Shown here: piece after piece, positions 24,595 through 34,614 of the stretch
Position numbering within the stretch: position 1 is the stretch's first letter
Layout: each line of letters opens with the position of its first letter
Source of the DNA: Aliarcobacter sp.
GTDB lineage: Bacteria; Campylobacterota; Campylobacteria; Campylobacterales; Arcobacteraceae
DNA: 51,758 nucleotides
Direction: 5' to 3'
Assembly (NCBI GenBank): GCA_028690445.1
Contig: JAQVBE010000019.1
Span: 1-51,758 of the forward strand
Translations under genes and position numbers: made by a program
The notes under the pieces: model-generated
The model's input: the letters and a program-made list of their open reading frames with translations, nothing else
What the model was told of the DNA's origin: nothing
Database searches by the model: none

Positions 24595-27131
24595 TTGAAA
24601 TAACTATACAAATAGAAGAACTTATATCAAATAATGCTACTGATTTTGAAATCTCAAAAGTTTTTAAAACATACTACAAAAATTATCTTGACTCAATTGA
24701 TACAACAGTTGAAACGACCGGGGGAAAAGATTTTTTTATAAAACATACAAAACATACTGATAAATTTCTAATTTTACTTTATAAGTATATTTTACGAAAA
24801 AATTTCGGTTCACATCAACCTATGAGTTCATCTATTCCCATTAGTTTAGTTGCCTTGGGTTCTTATGGAAGAGAGCAACTTTGTATATATTCTGATATTG
24901 ATATTATGCTTTTATACGAAAATGTAAAGGGTTATAATCTAAAAAATCTTATGGAAGAGTTTATAACTTTAGCTTGGGATTGTGGTTTAAAATTAGGCTC
25001 AAGAGTTCATGAATTAAGAGAAATTTCAGACGCGGTAAAAGAAGATATAACAATAAAAAGTTCTATTTTAGAATCAAGACTAATTTATGGTTCAAAAAAT
25101 CTTTGGTTTGGGTATCAAAATGTTTTATCTAAAATCAGAAAAACAAATCAAAAAGAGTTTGTTTTAGATAAATTAGAAGAACATAAACAAAGACTTATAA
25201 AATATCCATTAAAAATGGAACCAAATATAAAAGATGGTTATGGTGGAATTAGAGAATCTAATATGATGTATTGGATGGCAAATATTTTATATGGTGTAAC
25301 TAATACAAAAGATTTGATCGGAACACAGTTTACAGAAGATGAATACAAAAAATATAGACAAGCTTTAGAATTTATATTTCAAGTGAGAAATGCTTTACAT
25401 AATATTGCAAGAAAAAAATTAGACCAAGTTACTTTTGATATTTTGCCAGATTTGAGTTCTAAACTAGGATTCAAAAATAAATCAAGATATACAAAAGACA
25501 GACTTTGTATGTCAAAAATTTTATCTTGTTTACATATTATTCATAGTTTTACAGCAACAATGGTAAAAAAATTTACAAGACAAATTATATTTGAAGCTTC
25601 AAATATCCCAAAATTAAGAAAACTAAGGTTTAAAAAGAATGTTTATATTATAAATAATACTTTATATTGTTCATTTTATAGAAAAGAGCAAACATTAAAC
25701 TCTCTTCTAAAGGAGTTAATTGAGCTTCCTATTAATGTAGAAAAGTTTGATAGATCATATATTTATTATGCAAGTCGAGCAAAATTGCCAAATGTTCAAA
25801 CAAAAGAGTTAAAGAAAAATATAAAAATAATTTTGTCTAAACCAAATTTATATCCTTTGATAAAATTAATTTATAATGCAGGTCTATTTCAATCCGTACT
25901 TCCTAGTACAAAAAAGATAATTGATCAACCTCAATTTGATGGTTATCATTCACATCCCGTTGATATTCACTCTATAAAAACTTTAAAATTTTCTCAGAAT
26001 ATTGAAGATGAATATATAAAATCTATATTTAATGACTTAACAAATGAACAAAAAATATTAGTTAGATTAGTTGCTTTTTTTCATGATATTGGAAAAGGAA
26101 GAACTGAAGATCATCATCTTGTTGGAGAAAAATTATTTAAAAGTATGATGAAATCTTTTGATTTCAATGAAGAGTTTATAAAATTGGGTGCAAGACTTGT
26201 AAGATACCACAATATGATGTCTTATATGGCAACCCATGAAGATATTTATTCTGAAAAAACAATTCTTAATTTTACAGGTTTAATAAAAACAAAAGAGGCT
26301 TTAAAACTTCTTTATGCTGTTACATATTGCGATATTTCAGCTGTGGGGAAAAATATTTTTAGTAGTTCAACAGCTTCACTTTTAAAACAACTTTATTTAC
26401 AATCTCTTCCCGCTTTTGAAAATGAAGAACTTTTAAATGAAAGTAAAAGAAGAATTGCAAAACAAAATACAATTAAAAATCTTGATAGATATAAAGAATT
26501 ACCTATAATTTTACAAAAGAAAATTATGTATATTTCTTCTAATCAAATCTTTTTAAGACTAAAAGCTGAAGATATTTTGGATATTGCAATAAAAGCAAAA
26601 GATGTAGAAACATATATTTATAAAATAATAAATGATTCTCAACTTACAATTAGAATCATTAGAAAATCTCCTTTAAATCTGGGATATTTACTTGGAAAAC
26701 TAGAATTTTTAAATATTGCAGCCATGAATATTTTCAAACTTTATGATAATAAAAAGGCCTTTGATATTTCATTTTCAGAAAAAGTTACAGAGGAAGATTT
26801 ATTTTTTGTAGAAGAAATCATAAAAGATTCTTTTGATATGAGTAAATCAGTTATTACAAAAACACCTATTATAAAAAAAGCTGATATTAGAATTGATTGT
26901 AATCATACAGCTTATTTGGCATCTATGCATATTATTGCGAAAGATCAAAAAGGTCTTTTTGCCTATATTGCAAAAATATTTGATGATTTTAAAATAGAAA
27001 TCGAAAGTGCAAAACTTCATACTTTAAATGGTTATGCAAGAGATTTGATACTAATAGAGAAAAATGGAAATTTTTGTTCAAAACAAGAAGAGATTATAAA
27101 CCTTATTTGCATTAATGACAAAGAAATATGA
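24591..27131 (+). CDS. glnD: [Protein-PII] uridylyltransferase / uridylyl-removing enzyme
   Basis: GlnD adds UMP to PII when glutamine is low and removes it when glutamine is high. The 846-residue protein has the nucleotidyltransferase signature GSYGR (90-94) with SDIDIML (101-107). A GlnD-specific helical domain contains KDGYGGIRE. The HD hydrolase domain (HPVDIHS near 455-461, FHDIGKGRTEDHH near 497-509) and a C-terminal ACT domain (about 765-830, KDQKGLFAYIAKIFDDF) follow. Most GlnD proteins carry two ACT domains; I recognise only one clear copy, the region before it being divergent. Translation is coupled to the AAA+/Fis-like gene. PII with Tyr51 is encoded nearby. Confidence 0.9.
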   Translation: MIEITIQIEELISNNATDFEISKVFKTYYKNYLDSIDTTVETTGGKDFFIKHTKHTDKFLILLYKYILRKNFGSHQPMSSSIPISLVALGSYGREQLCIYSDIDIMLLYENVKGYNLKNLMEEFITLAWDCGLKLGSRVHELREISDAVKEDITIKSSILESRLIYGSKNLWFGYQNVLSKIRKTNQKEFVLDKLEEHKQRLIKYPLKMEPNIKDGYGGIRESNMMYWMANILYGVTNTKDLIGTQFTEDEYKKYRQALEFIFQVRNALHNIARKKLDQVTFDILPDLSSKLGFKNKSRYTKDRLCMSKILSCLHIIHSFTATMVKKFTRQIIFEASNIPKLRKLRFKKNVYIINNTLYCSFYRKEQTLNSLLKELIELPINVEKFDRSYIYYASRAKLPNVQTKELKKNIKIILSKPNLYPLIKLIYNAGLFQSVLPSTKKIIDQPQFDGYHSHPVDIHSIKTLKFSQNIEDEYIKSIFNDLTNEQKILVRLVAFFHDIGKGRTEDHHLVGEKLFKSMMKSFDFNEEFIKLGARLVRYHNMMSYMATHEDIYSEKTILNFTGLIKTKEALKLLYAVTYCDISAVGKNIFSSSTASLLKQLYLQSLPAFENEELLNESKRRIAKQNTIKNLDRYKELPIILQKKIMYISSNQIFLRLKAEDILDIAIKAKDVETYIYKIINDSQLTIRIIRKSPLNLGYLLGKLEFLNIAAMNIFKLYDNKKAFDISFSEKVTEEDLFFVEEIIKDSFDMSKSVITKTPIIKKADIRIDCNHTAYLASMHIIAKDQKGLFAYIAKIFDDFKIEIESAKLHTLNGYARDLILIEKNGNFCSKQEEIINLICINDKEI

Positions 27132-27169
27132 TAGAATAGAAGACTTAATATTTTCTTTAAGAGGGATAA

Positions 27170-28162
27170 ATGAGAATTCTGAATCATCATATTTTAACTC
27201 TACTATTTTTACTAATGAGTTTCTCTATATCAAATGCAAATTCTAATAAAAAGATAGCTTATATTGTTTCAGATACAACTATTCCATATTGGAATATTAT
27301 GTCCCGCGGAATTAAAAATAGTGCTGAAAATTTAGGTTATGAAGTTGAAATTTACAACTCTTTTAATGATCCAAAAACTGAATTAGAAAATACAATAAAA
27401 GCAATAAATGAAAATGTCTTAGCAATTATAGTCTCACCAAATAATTCATCTTCTTGTTCAACTATTTTAAAACTATCAAAAAAAGCAAATATTCCGGTAA
27501 TAATCTCAGATATTGGAGCAGATTCAGGTGAATATCTTTCATATATTTCTTCTGATAATAAAAAAGGTGCATATGATATTGGGAAAATTTTAGCTGAAAA
27601 AATATCTGTTTTAAAAATCACAAATCCAAAAGTTGCAATTATTTCTATTCCTCAAAAAAGATTAAATGGACAAGAAAGAACAGCTGGTTTTGTAAAAGCA
27701 ATGGAAGAATCAGCAATAAAAAATACAAATTTAAAACAACAATCTACATTTTCAAAAGAAGAAACATATAATTTTACAAAAGAGTTATTAAATGAAAATC
27801 CAGATTTAACTGCAATTTGGCTTCAAGGTTCAGATAAATATCAAGCTGCTTTAGATGCTATTTATGAAAGTGGCAAAAAAGATAAAGTTTTACTTCTTAC
27901 TTTTGATGCTGAACCTGAGTTTTTAGAGCTTATTACAAATGATACTTTAGTTGCATCTGCTATGCAACAGCCATTTTTAATGGGAGAAGAAGCAGTTGCT
28001 TTTTTAGATAGATATTTTAATCATGAAGAAATTCAAAAAGATTATAAACTTCCTGTTCTTGCAATTTCCAAAGAAAATTTAAAAGATAATTTAACACTTA
28101 TTAAAAGAAATGTATTTGGAATAGATGATAAAATTAATCAAAAAATCCAATCAAATGAATAA
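27170..28162 (+). CDS. Periplasmic sugar-binding-type (RbsB/LuxP-like) protein
   Basis: A Sec signal peptide (cleavage near SNA-NS, residue 24) is followed by a type I periplasmic binding fold: KIAYIVSDTTIPYWNIMSRG, then NVLAIIVSPNNSS, VIISDIGADS, an IPQKRLNGQERTAGF segment and LLTFDAEPEFLELI. No ABC permease or ATPase lies next to it. Instead it overlaps a histidine kinase gene, so it more likely presents a ligand to that sensor than feeds a transporter. A GAGGG site lies before the ATG. The ligand is unknown; a sugar or autoinducer-like molecule would fit the fold. Confidence 0.85.
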   Translation: MRILNHHILTLLFLLMSFSISNANSNKKIAYIVSDTTIPYWNIMSRGIKNSAENLGYEVEIYNSFNDPKTELENTIKAINENVLAIIVSPNNSSSCSTILKLSKKANIPVIISDIGADSGEYLSYISSDNKKGAYDIGKILAEKISVLKITNPKVAIISIPQKRLNGQERTAGFVKAMEESAIKNTNLKQQSTFSKEETYNFTKELLNENPDLTAIWLQGSDKYQAALDAIYESGKKDKVLLLTFDAEPEFLELITNDTLVASAMQQPFLMGEEAVAFLDRYFNHEEIQKDYKLPVLAISKENLKDNLTLIKRNVFGIDDKINQKIQSNE

Positions 28163-30356
28163 CAAAATGTATAATCAAAAAAAATCCTTATACCTACTTC
28201 TTTTTGCAATTATTATTTTATCTGTAACGATAATAATATCTATAAGTTCTGCATATAGTTATGTAAATATAAAAAATCATCTTATTACTGATATAAAAAA
28301 TAACTCAGACAATATGGTTTTAGAACTAAAAAATAATATTAAAAATCTAGTTGCTGCATACTCTATAAATGAATATGAAAAAGTTTTATTCAATGAAATG
28401 GAATCTAATGAGATATTATTCGCGATTGTTTTAAAAGATTATAATATGGGGAAACTTTTAGGCAAAGAGTATGAAAGTAGTGGAAAAATACGAGATGAAA
28501 ACTGGAATGTTGTGGATTTTAACGATGATATTCATCAAAACTTATTATCTGAAGTATATTATGAAAAAGCTTTTGATATAACAAATCAAGAATCAAATAA
28601 AATTGCATCTATTCATATTTATATTTCTAATAAAATACTAAATAAAGAACTAGATAAAATCATTTTTAATAATATAATAGAAGCTCTAATCATTTCATTT
28701 GTACTTATATTCTCTTTGTTTTTAACTATTCGATACTTTATATTAAAACCCCTTTCAAATATGATTAAAATCATAAATGATACAGATAAAGACGGTATAC
28801 CAAATCAAAATTTTTCATTACATGGTTCAAAAGAGATATTTTTACTTTCGAATACCATGAATAATATGATTAAAACCATAAAAAGTTCAAGAAAAACTTT
28901 AAAAGATAATGAATCTCGACTAAAATCTCTTTTACAAATGAGTCCAATTGCTGTTAGAATTGCTACAAATGATGGAGAAAAAATAGTTTTTGCTAATAAT
29001 TCATATTTAAAATTAATTGATATTCAAGAAAGAGAATTATTAAACAAAAATCCAAAAACTTATTATATTCACGAATCAATATATAAAGATATTTTAGACT
29101 CTTTAGAAAGAAACGAAAGAATTGAAAATAAACTAATTTCTTTAAATGTAAATGATACTGAAGTTTGGGTAATCGCTTCATATATGAATATAATTTATGA
29201 TGAAGAAGAAGCAGTTATTGGTTGGTTTTATGATGTTACAGACAAAATAAAAATTCAAAAACAAATAGAAGAACAAAAAAATGAGTTTGAAACAATATTT
29301 AATTATGCTATTGATGGCTTGGCAATAATTGATTTAAATAGTAATTTTTTAGAATTTAATGGTTCATATATAAAAATGACTGGCTTTTCAAGAGAAGAGT
29401 TATTAAAAACTTCTTGTATTGAACTTACCGCCCCTGAAGATGTAGAAAGAACTAAAATTGCCTTTAAAACAATTACTGAAAAAGGTTTTATTACAGATTT
29501 TGAGAAAACTTGTATAGTAAAGGATAATAGAAGTGTTACCGTTAATATGTCTATGGTTTTACTACCTGATAAAAAAAGAATTCTAATAAGTGTAAAAGAT
29601 ATAACTCAACATAAACTTATGGAATCACAATCAAAGTTAGCTTCAATGGGTGAAATGATTGGAAATATTGCTCATCAATGGAGACAACCTTTAAGTCTTA
29701 TTTCAACGATTGCAAGTGGAATAAAAGTAAAAATGGAATTTAAACAATTTGATGAAAAAGAACTTATTCCTGATATGGAAAATATTATAAAACAAACAAA
29801 TTATCTATCAAATACTATTGATGATTTTAGAAATTTTATTCAAAATTCAAATGATAAAGGAGAAATTCTAGTTTCAAATATTATCAAAAAAACATTATCA
29901 ATTTTAAATCCATCTATTGTTAACCACAATATTACAATAGTTTTAGATGCAGATGATGATATTAAAATTGATGGTTATGAAAATCAACTAATTCAAGCTT
30001 TAATAAATATACTTAACAATTCAAAAGACGCATTAAAAGAAAATATTAAAGGAAGTGAAGATAAATTTATTTTTATTGAAACAAAAGCCATAAATGATGG
30101 ATTAATATTAAGAATTAGAGATAATGCAGGTGGAATTCCAGAAGGTATAATTAATAAAATATTTGAACCATATTTTACTACTAAACATAAAAGTATTGGT
30201 ACAGGAATTGGATTATCTATGGCTTATCAAATTATTACTAAGCACCATGATGCAAATATTTTTGTTTCAAATGATACTTATGAATACAATCACAAAGCTT
30301 ATACTGGTGCATGTTTTACAATAATTTTCAAGCATCTAGTCAACGCGCAAAGCTAA
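28125..30356 (+). CDS. PAS-containing membrane histidine kinase
   Basis: The 743-residue sensor has membrane helices near 20-45 and 185-206 around a periplasmic region of about 140 residues. A HAMP-like linker, two PAS domains (about 262-375 and 387-495), the phospho-acceptor box AHQWRQPL (His517) and a HATPase domain with DNAGGIPEG, FEPYFTTK and GTGIGLSMA follow. I kept the ATG at 28125 because TTGGA lies 4 nt upstream; an ATG at 28155 overlapping the previous stop is the alternative. The gene overlaps the binding-protein gene, suggesting a ligand-sensor pair. No response regulator is adjacent. Its end overlaps the convergent fusion gene by 21 bp. Confidence 0.88.
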   Translation: MIKLIKKSNQMNNKMYNQKKSLYLLLFAIIILSVTIIISISSAYSYVNIKNHLITDIKNNSDNMVLELKNNIKNLVAAYSINEYEKVLFNEMESNEILFAIVLKDYNMGKLLGKEYESSGKIRDENWNVVDFNDDIHQNLLSEVYYEKAFDITNQESNKIASIHIYISNKILNKELDKIIFNNIIEALIISFVLIFSLFLTIRYFILKPLSNMIKIINDTDKDGIPNQNFSLHGSKEIFLLSNTMNNMIKTIKSSRKTLKDNESRLKSLLQMSPIAVRIATNDGEKIVFANNSYLKLIDIQERELLNKNPKTYYIHESIYKDILDSLERNERIENKLISLNVNDTEVWVIASYMNIIYDEEEAVIGWFYDVTDKIKIQKQIEEQKNEFETIFNYAIDGLAIIDLNSNFLEFNGSYIKMTGFSREELLKTSCIELTAPEDVERTKIAFKTITEKGFITDFEKTCIVKDNRSVTVNMSMVLLPDKKRILISVKDITQHKLMESQSKLASMGEMIGNIAHQWRQPLSLISTIASGIKVKMEFKQFDEKELIPDMENIIKQTNYLSNTIDDFRNFIQNSNDKGEILVSNIIKKTLSILNPSIVNHNITIVLDADDDIKIDGYENQLIQALINILNNSKDALKENIKGSEDKFIFIETKAINDGLILRIRDNAGGIPEGIINKIFEPYFTTKHKSIGTGIGLSMAYQIITKHHDANIFVSNDTYEYNHKAYTGACFTIIFKHLVNAQS

Positions 30357-33300
30357 TTCCTTAGCTGCTTTAAAATCTTTCTTTCCAGTTCCTAGTTTTG
30401 GAATATCTTCTACAATTTTTATTGTTGATGGAATCATTAGTTTATTATCAAAACTACTTATCATTTTTTCTTTTAGATTTGTGACAAACTCTTCATTTAC
30501 ATTTGAAATTAAAAGAACTATCTTTTCACCTTTTTTTTCATCTTCAACTGAAGTTACTATAAAATCAACCAAAGAGTCTTCATTTAAAGCTACAATTTTT
30601 GAGATTTTTTCTTCCACAGCTCCAAGACTTATCATCTCACCAGCAAGTTTTGCAAATCTTGAATATCTATCAACAATAGTTAAAAAACCATCTTCATCTA
30701 ATCTTCCTTTGTCTCCAGTAATATAATAGCTTTTGCCTTTTAATTTTTTTAGTACTTGTGAGGTTTTTACCTCATCATTTAAATAACCCTTCATTACTTG
30801 AATACCACAAATCAGAATCATACCCTCTTCATTTGTAGCTAACTCTTTGAAAGTCAGGGGGTCAACTATTTTTATAGTAGTTCCAGGAATTGCCATTCCA
30901 ACTGTTCCTATTTTATTTCCAACTTGAACAGTAAAATCAGGAGCTAAAACATCTGGTAAATTACAAGCAGCAACTGGCGAAGTTTCACTTGTTCCATATC
31001 CTTCTAAAATATCTTTTCCAAATTTCTTTTTAAAATCATATCTTACATCTTCTCGTAGTTTTTCAGCACCAGCGACACAAAGTCTTAAACTTTCAAACAT
31101 CAAAGGATGAACTTTTGAATTTTTTGTATAAAGTCTAAAAAATGTTGAAGTCCCTGTCATTATTGTGGCTTTATATTGAGAAATTAATTTTCCTAATCCT
31201 AACCCATCAGTTGGATCAGGATGACAAACACATTTTATTCCCTCAATCAAAGGTAAAAATGTAGTAACAACTATTCCAAAAGCATGAAAAAGTGGTAAAG
31301 AACCCACCATAATATCATCATCAGAAGCATTTATAATATTTGCAATTTGTTGTGAATTTCCTAAAATATTATCTCCACTTAATTCCACACCTTTCGGAGT
31401 TCCTTCACTTCCTGATGAGAACAAAATTAAAACTGTATCAGCCTTTGAAGTTTTTCTTAAATGAATAGCTTTTAATATAAAACTAGGCATTAATTTCACA
31501 CTAAAATATATTGCTATTCCTTTTGGTCTTGAAATCTTTTCTTTTAAATCTTCCACATAAATAACCTCAACTAACTCAAGAATCTCTTTTATATTTATTC
31601 CTTTGTTTTCAAGTTTTTCTATAAACTTTTTTGAAGCAATTATTGTTTTTATCTGAGCTGTTTTTACCGCTGTTTTTAAAGAGTTTAGTTCACTTGTATA
31701 GTTTAGATTTATTATAGTTTTCCCCATCATTAAAACTGAATAATTTATAAATGCTCCAGCAGCAGTAGATGGAAGTAATAAACCTATATTCTGACCTTTA
31801 AGTTGAGGCTTCAGCAAATCTTTAAATAGAATTGAAACTGTTAAAAATCTTTCTCCGCTTAATTCAAGTCCAGTTGAATCTGCAAAAATCATATGTGAAC
31901 CAACTTCTTTTAATCTATCAAAGATAGTTTCATTTAGAGGTTTTAAATTACGTATGTGTTCTTGCCATGATTTTGTAGATAGTTTTATAAGCTCTTGTTT
32001 TACACTTATAATATTTGCTTTTTCTTTTCTCATCATTCTTGAAAAAGAGACTGTTACACTATTTGTTTTATTTGATTTTTTAAACTTTTTACTAGCTCGT
32101 GAAAACATAGACTCCCAAAGTCCTCTTATATAAAAAGGAACAACTTTTACATCTGTAGTTGTTAGTTCTAAAACTTTTTCAAAACCTCTTTTGAACTCTC
32201 CTAAGTGTCCATTTCTAGTAATTGCACCTTCAGGAAAAACTACAACTACATTTCCATCATCTAACTCTTTTGCTATTGTTTTAATTGTATTTCTACTTGA
32301 ACTAGTTGAAATAGGAATCGCTTTGAAGATTTTTAAAAGCCAATTTAAATACCATTTTTCATAAATTGGTTTATGCATTACAAATCTTACTTCCCTTGGA
32401 GTTGCCATTAAAACAACAGCCCAATCAATCCATGAAATATGATTTCCTAAAAGTAAAACTCCGCCAGATGCTGGAATATTTTTTACACCATTTACTTCAA
32501 GTTTGTATTTTAATCCAACAATTCTTTTTAAGAAAAATAAAATCAAAGATTGTGGTAGTTTATAAATTGTATAAAATGTTCCAATAACTGTAATTAATAA
32601 AATCAAATAAAGTGTATTTAGTGGGTCTAACTCATAATATGAAACTGTTGTAGTAAGTGCCAACATCAAAAACATAGCCAAAGAATTAAACCAATTATTT
32701 CCAGCAAGAATAGTTCCTAAAACATTTTTTTTAGCATTAAATTGAATTAAAGCATTTAAAGGAACTACAAATAATCCTCCAAAAATTCCGAATACTAAAA
32801 AACTAATCCCCAAAAGAAATGGAGTTTGTACAACGGTTGAGATATAAATCATCAAAGCCATTCCCAAAGCTGAAAGGGGAATTGTTCCTATTTCTATATA
32901 GTGTTTTGAAATCTTTGAGTACATAATAGAACCAACTGCAATTCCAATTCCAGAAGCTCCAATAACTCCATTTATCATAAAGACATCAGTTATTCCTAAA
33001 TACTCTTTTACGTAAGAAGGAAATACTGCCATTAAAGCTTGTGAAACTCCCCAAAATACTGATAATCCAATTACAGATAAAGAGATAATGTTATTTGCAA
33101 ATATAGTTTCTATATTTTTAGATAATAATTTCCCTTTAAATAATTCATTTCTATCCAAAATTAATGTTTCATTTTTAGTATATGTTGTATTTACTCTTCT
33201 TAAAAATAAAAAAGAAATTAACATTTCTAAAAATGCGACTGGTAAAATATAATATGTCAAAGGCAAAATTGCAGTTAAAAGTTCTTCTTTGGTTGTAAGT

Positions 33301-33821
33301 GTTGCTAAATTGTTTGCATTATAATAACTTTCAAATACAAAAGAAGCACTTGCAATAGAAAATAAAATAGCAATAATTGAACTAGCTTGTAATACAGCAT
33401 TTCCACTTGAAAGATTTTTTTTACCATAAATATCAATAATCAATCCAAACTTTGCAGGTGAATAAATTGCACTTTGAACAGCTAATAAAACCAAAGAGAA
33501 CATTGCAAAATAAAAATTCTCACTCATATAAGAAATCACCATTAAAATGGATAAACAAAATGATGATATTGCTCCATAAATCAAAATATTTTTCTTATTA
33601 TATTTATCAGATAAATATCCACTAACAGTAAACAAAAGTAAAAAAGGAATAATAATCAAAGCATTAATAATAGAAATCCAAATAACTTGATTACTTCCAT
33701 CAAATACTTTAAATGCAATATTTTGCAAAAACACTTTATGTGCAACATCAACGATTACATTACAAAAAACTACAAATAAAAATGCTATTTTTATTGCTAG
33801 AATATTGTTTATTTTGTTCAT
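30336..33821 (-). CDS. MFS transporter-acyltransferase-acyl-ACP synthetase fusion (LplT-Aas-like)
   Basis: This 1161-residue protein joins three parts. Residues 1-425 form a twelve-helix MFS carrier resembling LplT, the lysophospholipid flippase. About 440-640 is a PlsC-type acyltransferase with NHISWID (H461, D466) and FPEGAITRNG (529-538). About 650-1155 is an AMP-forming synthetase with FSSGSEGTPKG (801-811) and GYGTSETSP (941-949). Together they should import lyso-phosphatidylethanolamine and re-acylate it at the inner membrane. All catalytic motifs are present, so the protein looks active. It starts directly after the MerR-type gene stop, so both share a transcript. Confidence 0.9.
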   Translation of the reverse strand: MNKINNILAIKIAFLFVVFCNVIVDVAHKVFLQNIAFKVFDGSNQVIWISIINALIIIPFLLLFTVSGYLSDKYNKKNILIYGAISSFCLSILMVISYMSENFYFAMFSLVLLAVQSAIYSPAKFGLIIDIYGKKNLSSGNAVLQASSIIAILFSIASASFVFESYYNANNLATLTTKEELLTAILPLTYYILPVAFLEMLISFLFLRRVNTTYTKNETLILDRNELFKGKLLSKNIETIFANNIISLSVIGLSVFWGVSQALMAVFPSYVKEYLGITDVFMINGVIGASGIGIAVGSIMYSKISKHYIEIGTIPLSALGMALMIYISTVVQTPFLLGISFLVFGIFGGLFVVPLNALIQFNAKKNVLGTILAGNNWFNSLAMFLMLALTTTVSYYELDPLNTLYLILLITVIGTFYTIYKLPQSLILFFLKRIVGLKYKLEVNGVKNIPASGGVLLLGNHISWIDWAVVLMATPREVRFVMHKPIYEKWYLNWLLKIFKAIPISTSSSRNTIKTIAKELDDGNVVVVFPEGAITRNGHLGEFKRGFEKVLELTTTDVKVVPFYIRGLWESMFSRASKKFKKSNKTNSVTVSFSRMMRKEKANIISVKQELIKLSTKSWQEHIRNLKPLNETIFDRLKEVGSHMIFADSTGLELSGERFLTVSILFKDLLKPQLKGQNIGLLLPSTAAGAFINYSVLMMGKTIINLNYTSELNSLKTAVKTAQIKTIIASKKFIEKLENKGINIKEILELVEVIYVEDLKEKISRPKGIAIYFSVKLMPSFILKAIHLRKTSKADTVLILFSSGSEGTPKGVELSGDNILGNSQQIANIINASDDDIMVGSLPLFHAFGIVVTTFLPLIEGIKCVCHPDPTDGLGLGKLISQYKATIMTGTSTFFRLYTKNSKVHPLMFESLRLCVAGAEKLREDVRYDFKKKFGKDILEGYGTSETSPVAACNLPDVLAPDFTVQVGNKIGTVGMAIPGTTIKIVDPLTFKELATNEEGMILICGIQVMKGYLNDEVKTSQVLKKLKGKSYYITGDKGRLDEDGFLTIVDRYSRFAKLAGEMISLGAVEEKISKIVALNEDSLVDFIVTSVEDEKKGEKIVLLISNVNEEFVTNLKEKMISSFDNKLMIPSTIKIVEDIPKLGTGKKDFKAAKELALRVD

Positions 33822-34460
33822 TTATTTATCCCTTTTTAGTTCAAGAATTGTTTGTTTATTAAAAATATATGGTTTTAGTGAGTTTAGTATATTTAATACT
33901 AAAATTTCAGGAATCGTTCCTGTTTTATCAAAAACTTTTTGTGATAACTCTTTTTCAAGAAGAGCCAGTTTTTTACTTGTATTAATATACTCTTCCACAA
34001 GTTCTAGTGAAATATCATATTTTAATAACTCATCAAAAATCTCTAAAATCTCTATTTCTGTTTTAAAATATATCTTTTTATCTTCTAATAAACCAATATT
34101 TATCGCTTCTTGTAGATTTTTATTTATTAGTTTTTCTTTTGAAATTGGATTTTTTATCTCACTTGAAATCATCTCAATTGATTGAAGGATTAACTCACTT
34201 CTATTTTCAAAATCTACATTGTAATAATCAAAAAGCTCTTTTATATAATCAATTGAAAAATTTAAATTCTCTTTAAAATATACAATCAGATTTAAAACAG
34301 TAACTGTAATTTCGGGATAATATTTCATATTAATTGAAGTACTTACACTATTTGGAATCAGACCTTTTTTATCATAAAAAGAGATTGTATGATTACCTAA
34401 ATTTGTAAGTTCTACAAGTTCAGACATTTTGTAATAGTTTTTTTCTTCTATTATTTTCAT
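33822..34460 (-). CDS. MerR-type transcriptional regulator
   Basis: The 212-residue protein has an N-terminal winged helix of the MerR type (YYKMSELVELTNLGNHTISFYDKKGLIP, residues 9-36 in outline) and a second half rich in helices. The usual metal-binding cysteines of MerR/CueR are absent, so a metal ligand is unlikely. It directly precedes the LplT-Aas-like gene and probably controls it. A strong 12-bp inverted repeat lies 16 bp upstream of the start and may be its own operator. The effector is unknown. Confidence 0.85.
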   Translation of the reverse strand: MKIIEEKNYYKMSELVELTNLGNHTISFYDKKGLIPNSVSTSINMKYYPEITVTVLNLIVYFKENLNFSIDYIKELFDYYNVDFENRSELILQSIEMISSEIKNPISKEKLINKNLQEAINIGLLEDKKIYFKTEIEILEIFDELLKYDISLELVEEYINTSKKLALLEKELSQKVFDKTGTIPEILVLNILNSLKPYIFNKQTILELKRDK

Positions 34461-34475
34461 TTAAAACTCTCCATT

Positions 34476-34504
34476 AAAAGTAAAGAGTTAAGCTCTTTAC
34501 TTTT
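34476..34504. promoter_or_regulatory. 12-bp inverted repeat upstream of the MerR-type gene
   Basis: AAAAGTAAAGAG and CTCTTTACTTTT flank a TTAAG spacer. On the minus strand a TATACT -10-like box lies just before it, so the dyad covers the transcript start and early leader. It is a likely auto-operator for the MerR-type gene; an RNA hairpin in the leader is the other reading. Confidence 0.6.
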
Positions 34505-34614
34505 TGAAGTATATATTTTTTTAAAATCATTGTCAAGGAAATATAAGTATTTTTTGATAAAACAAAAATATTAAATTGAAATCCATGGTAAACCCAATGA
34601 AATAGAAAAAGTTA

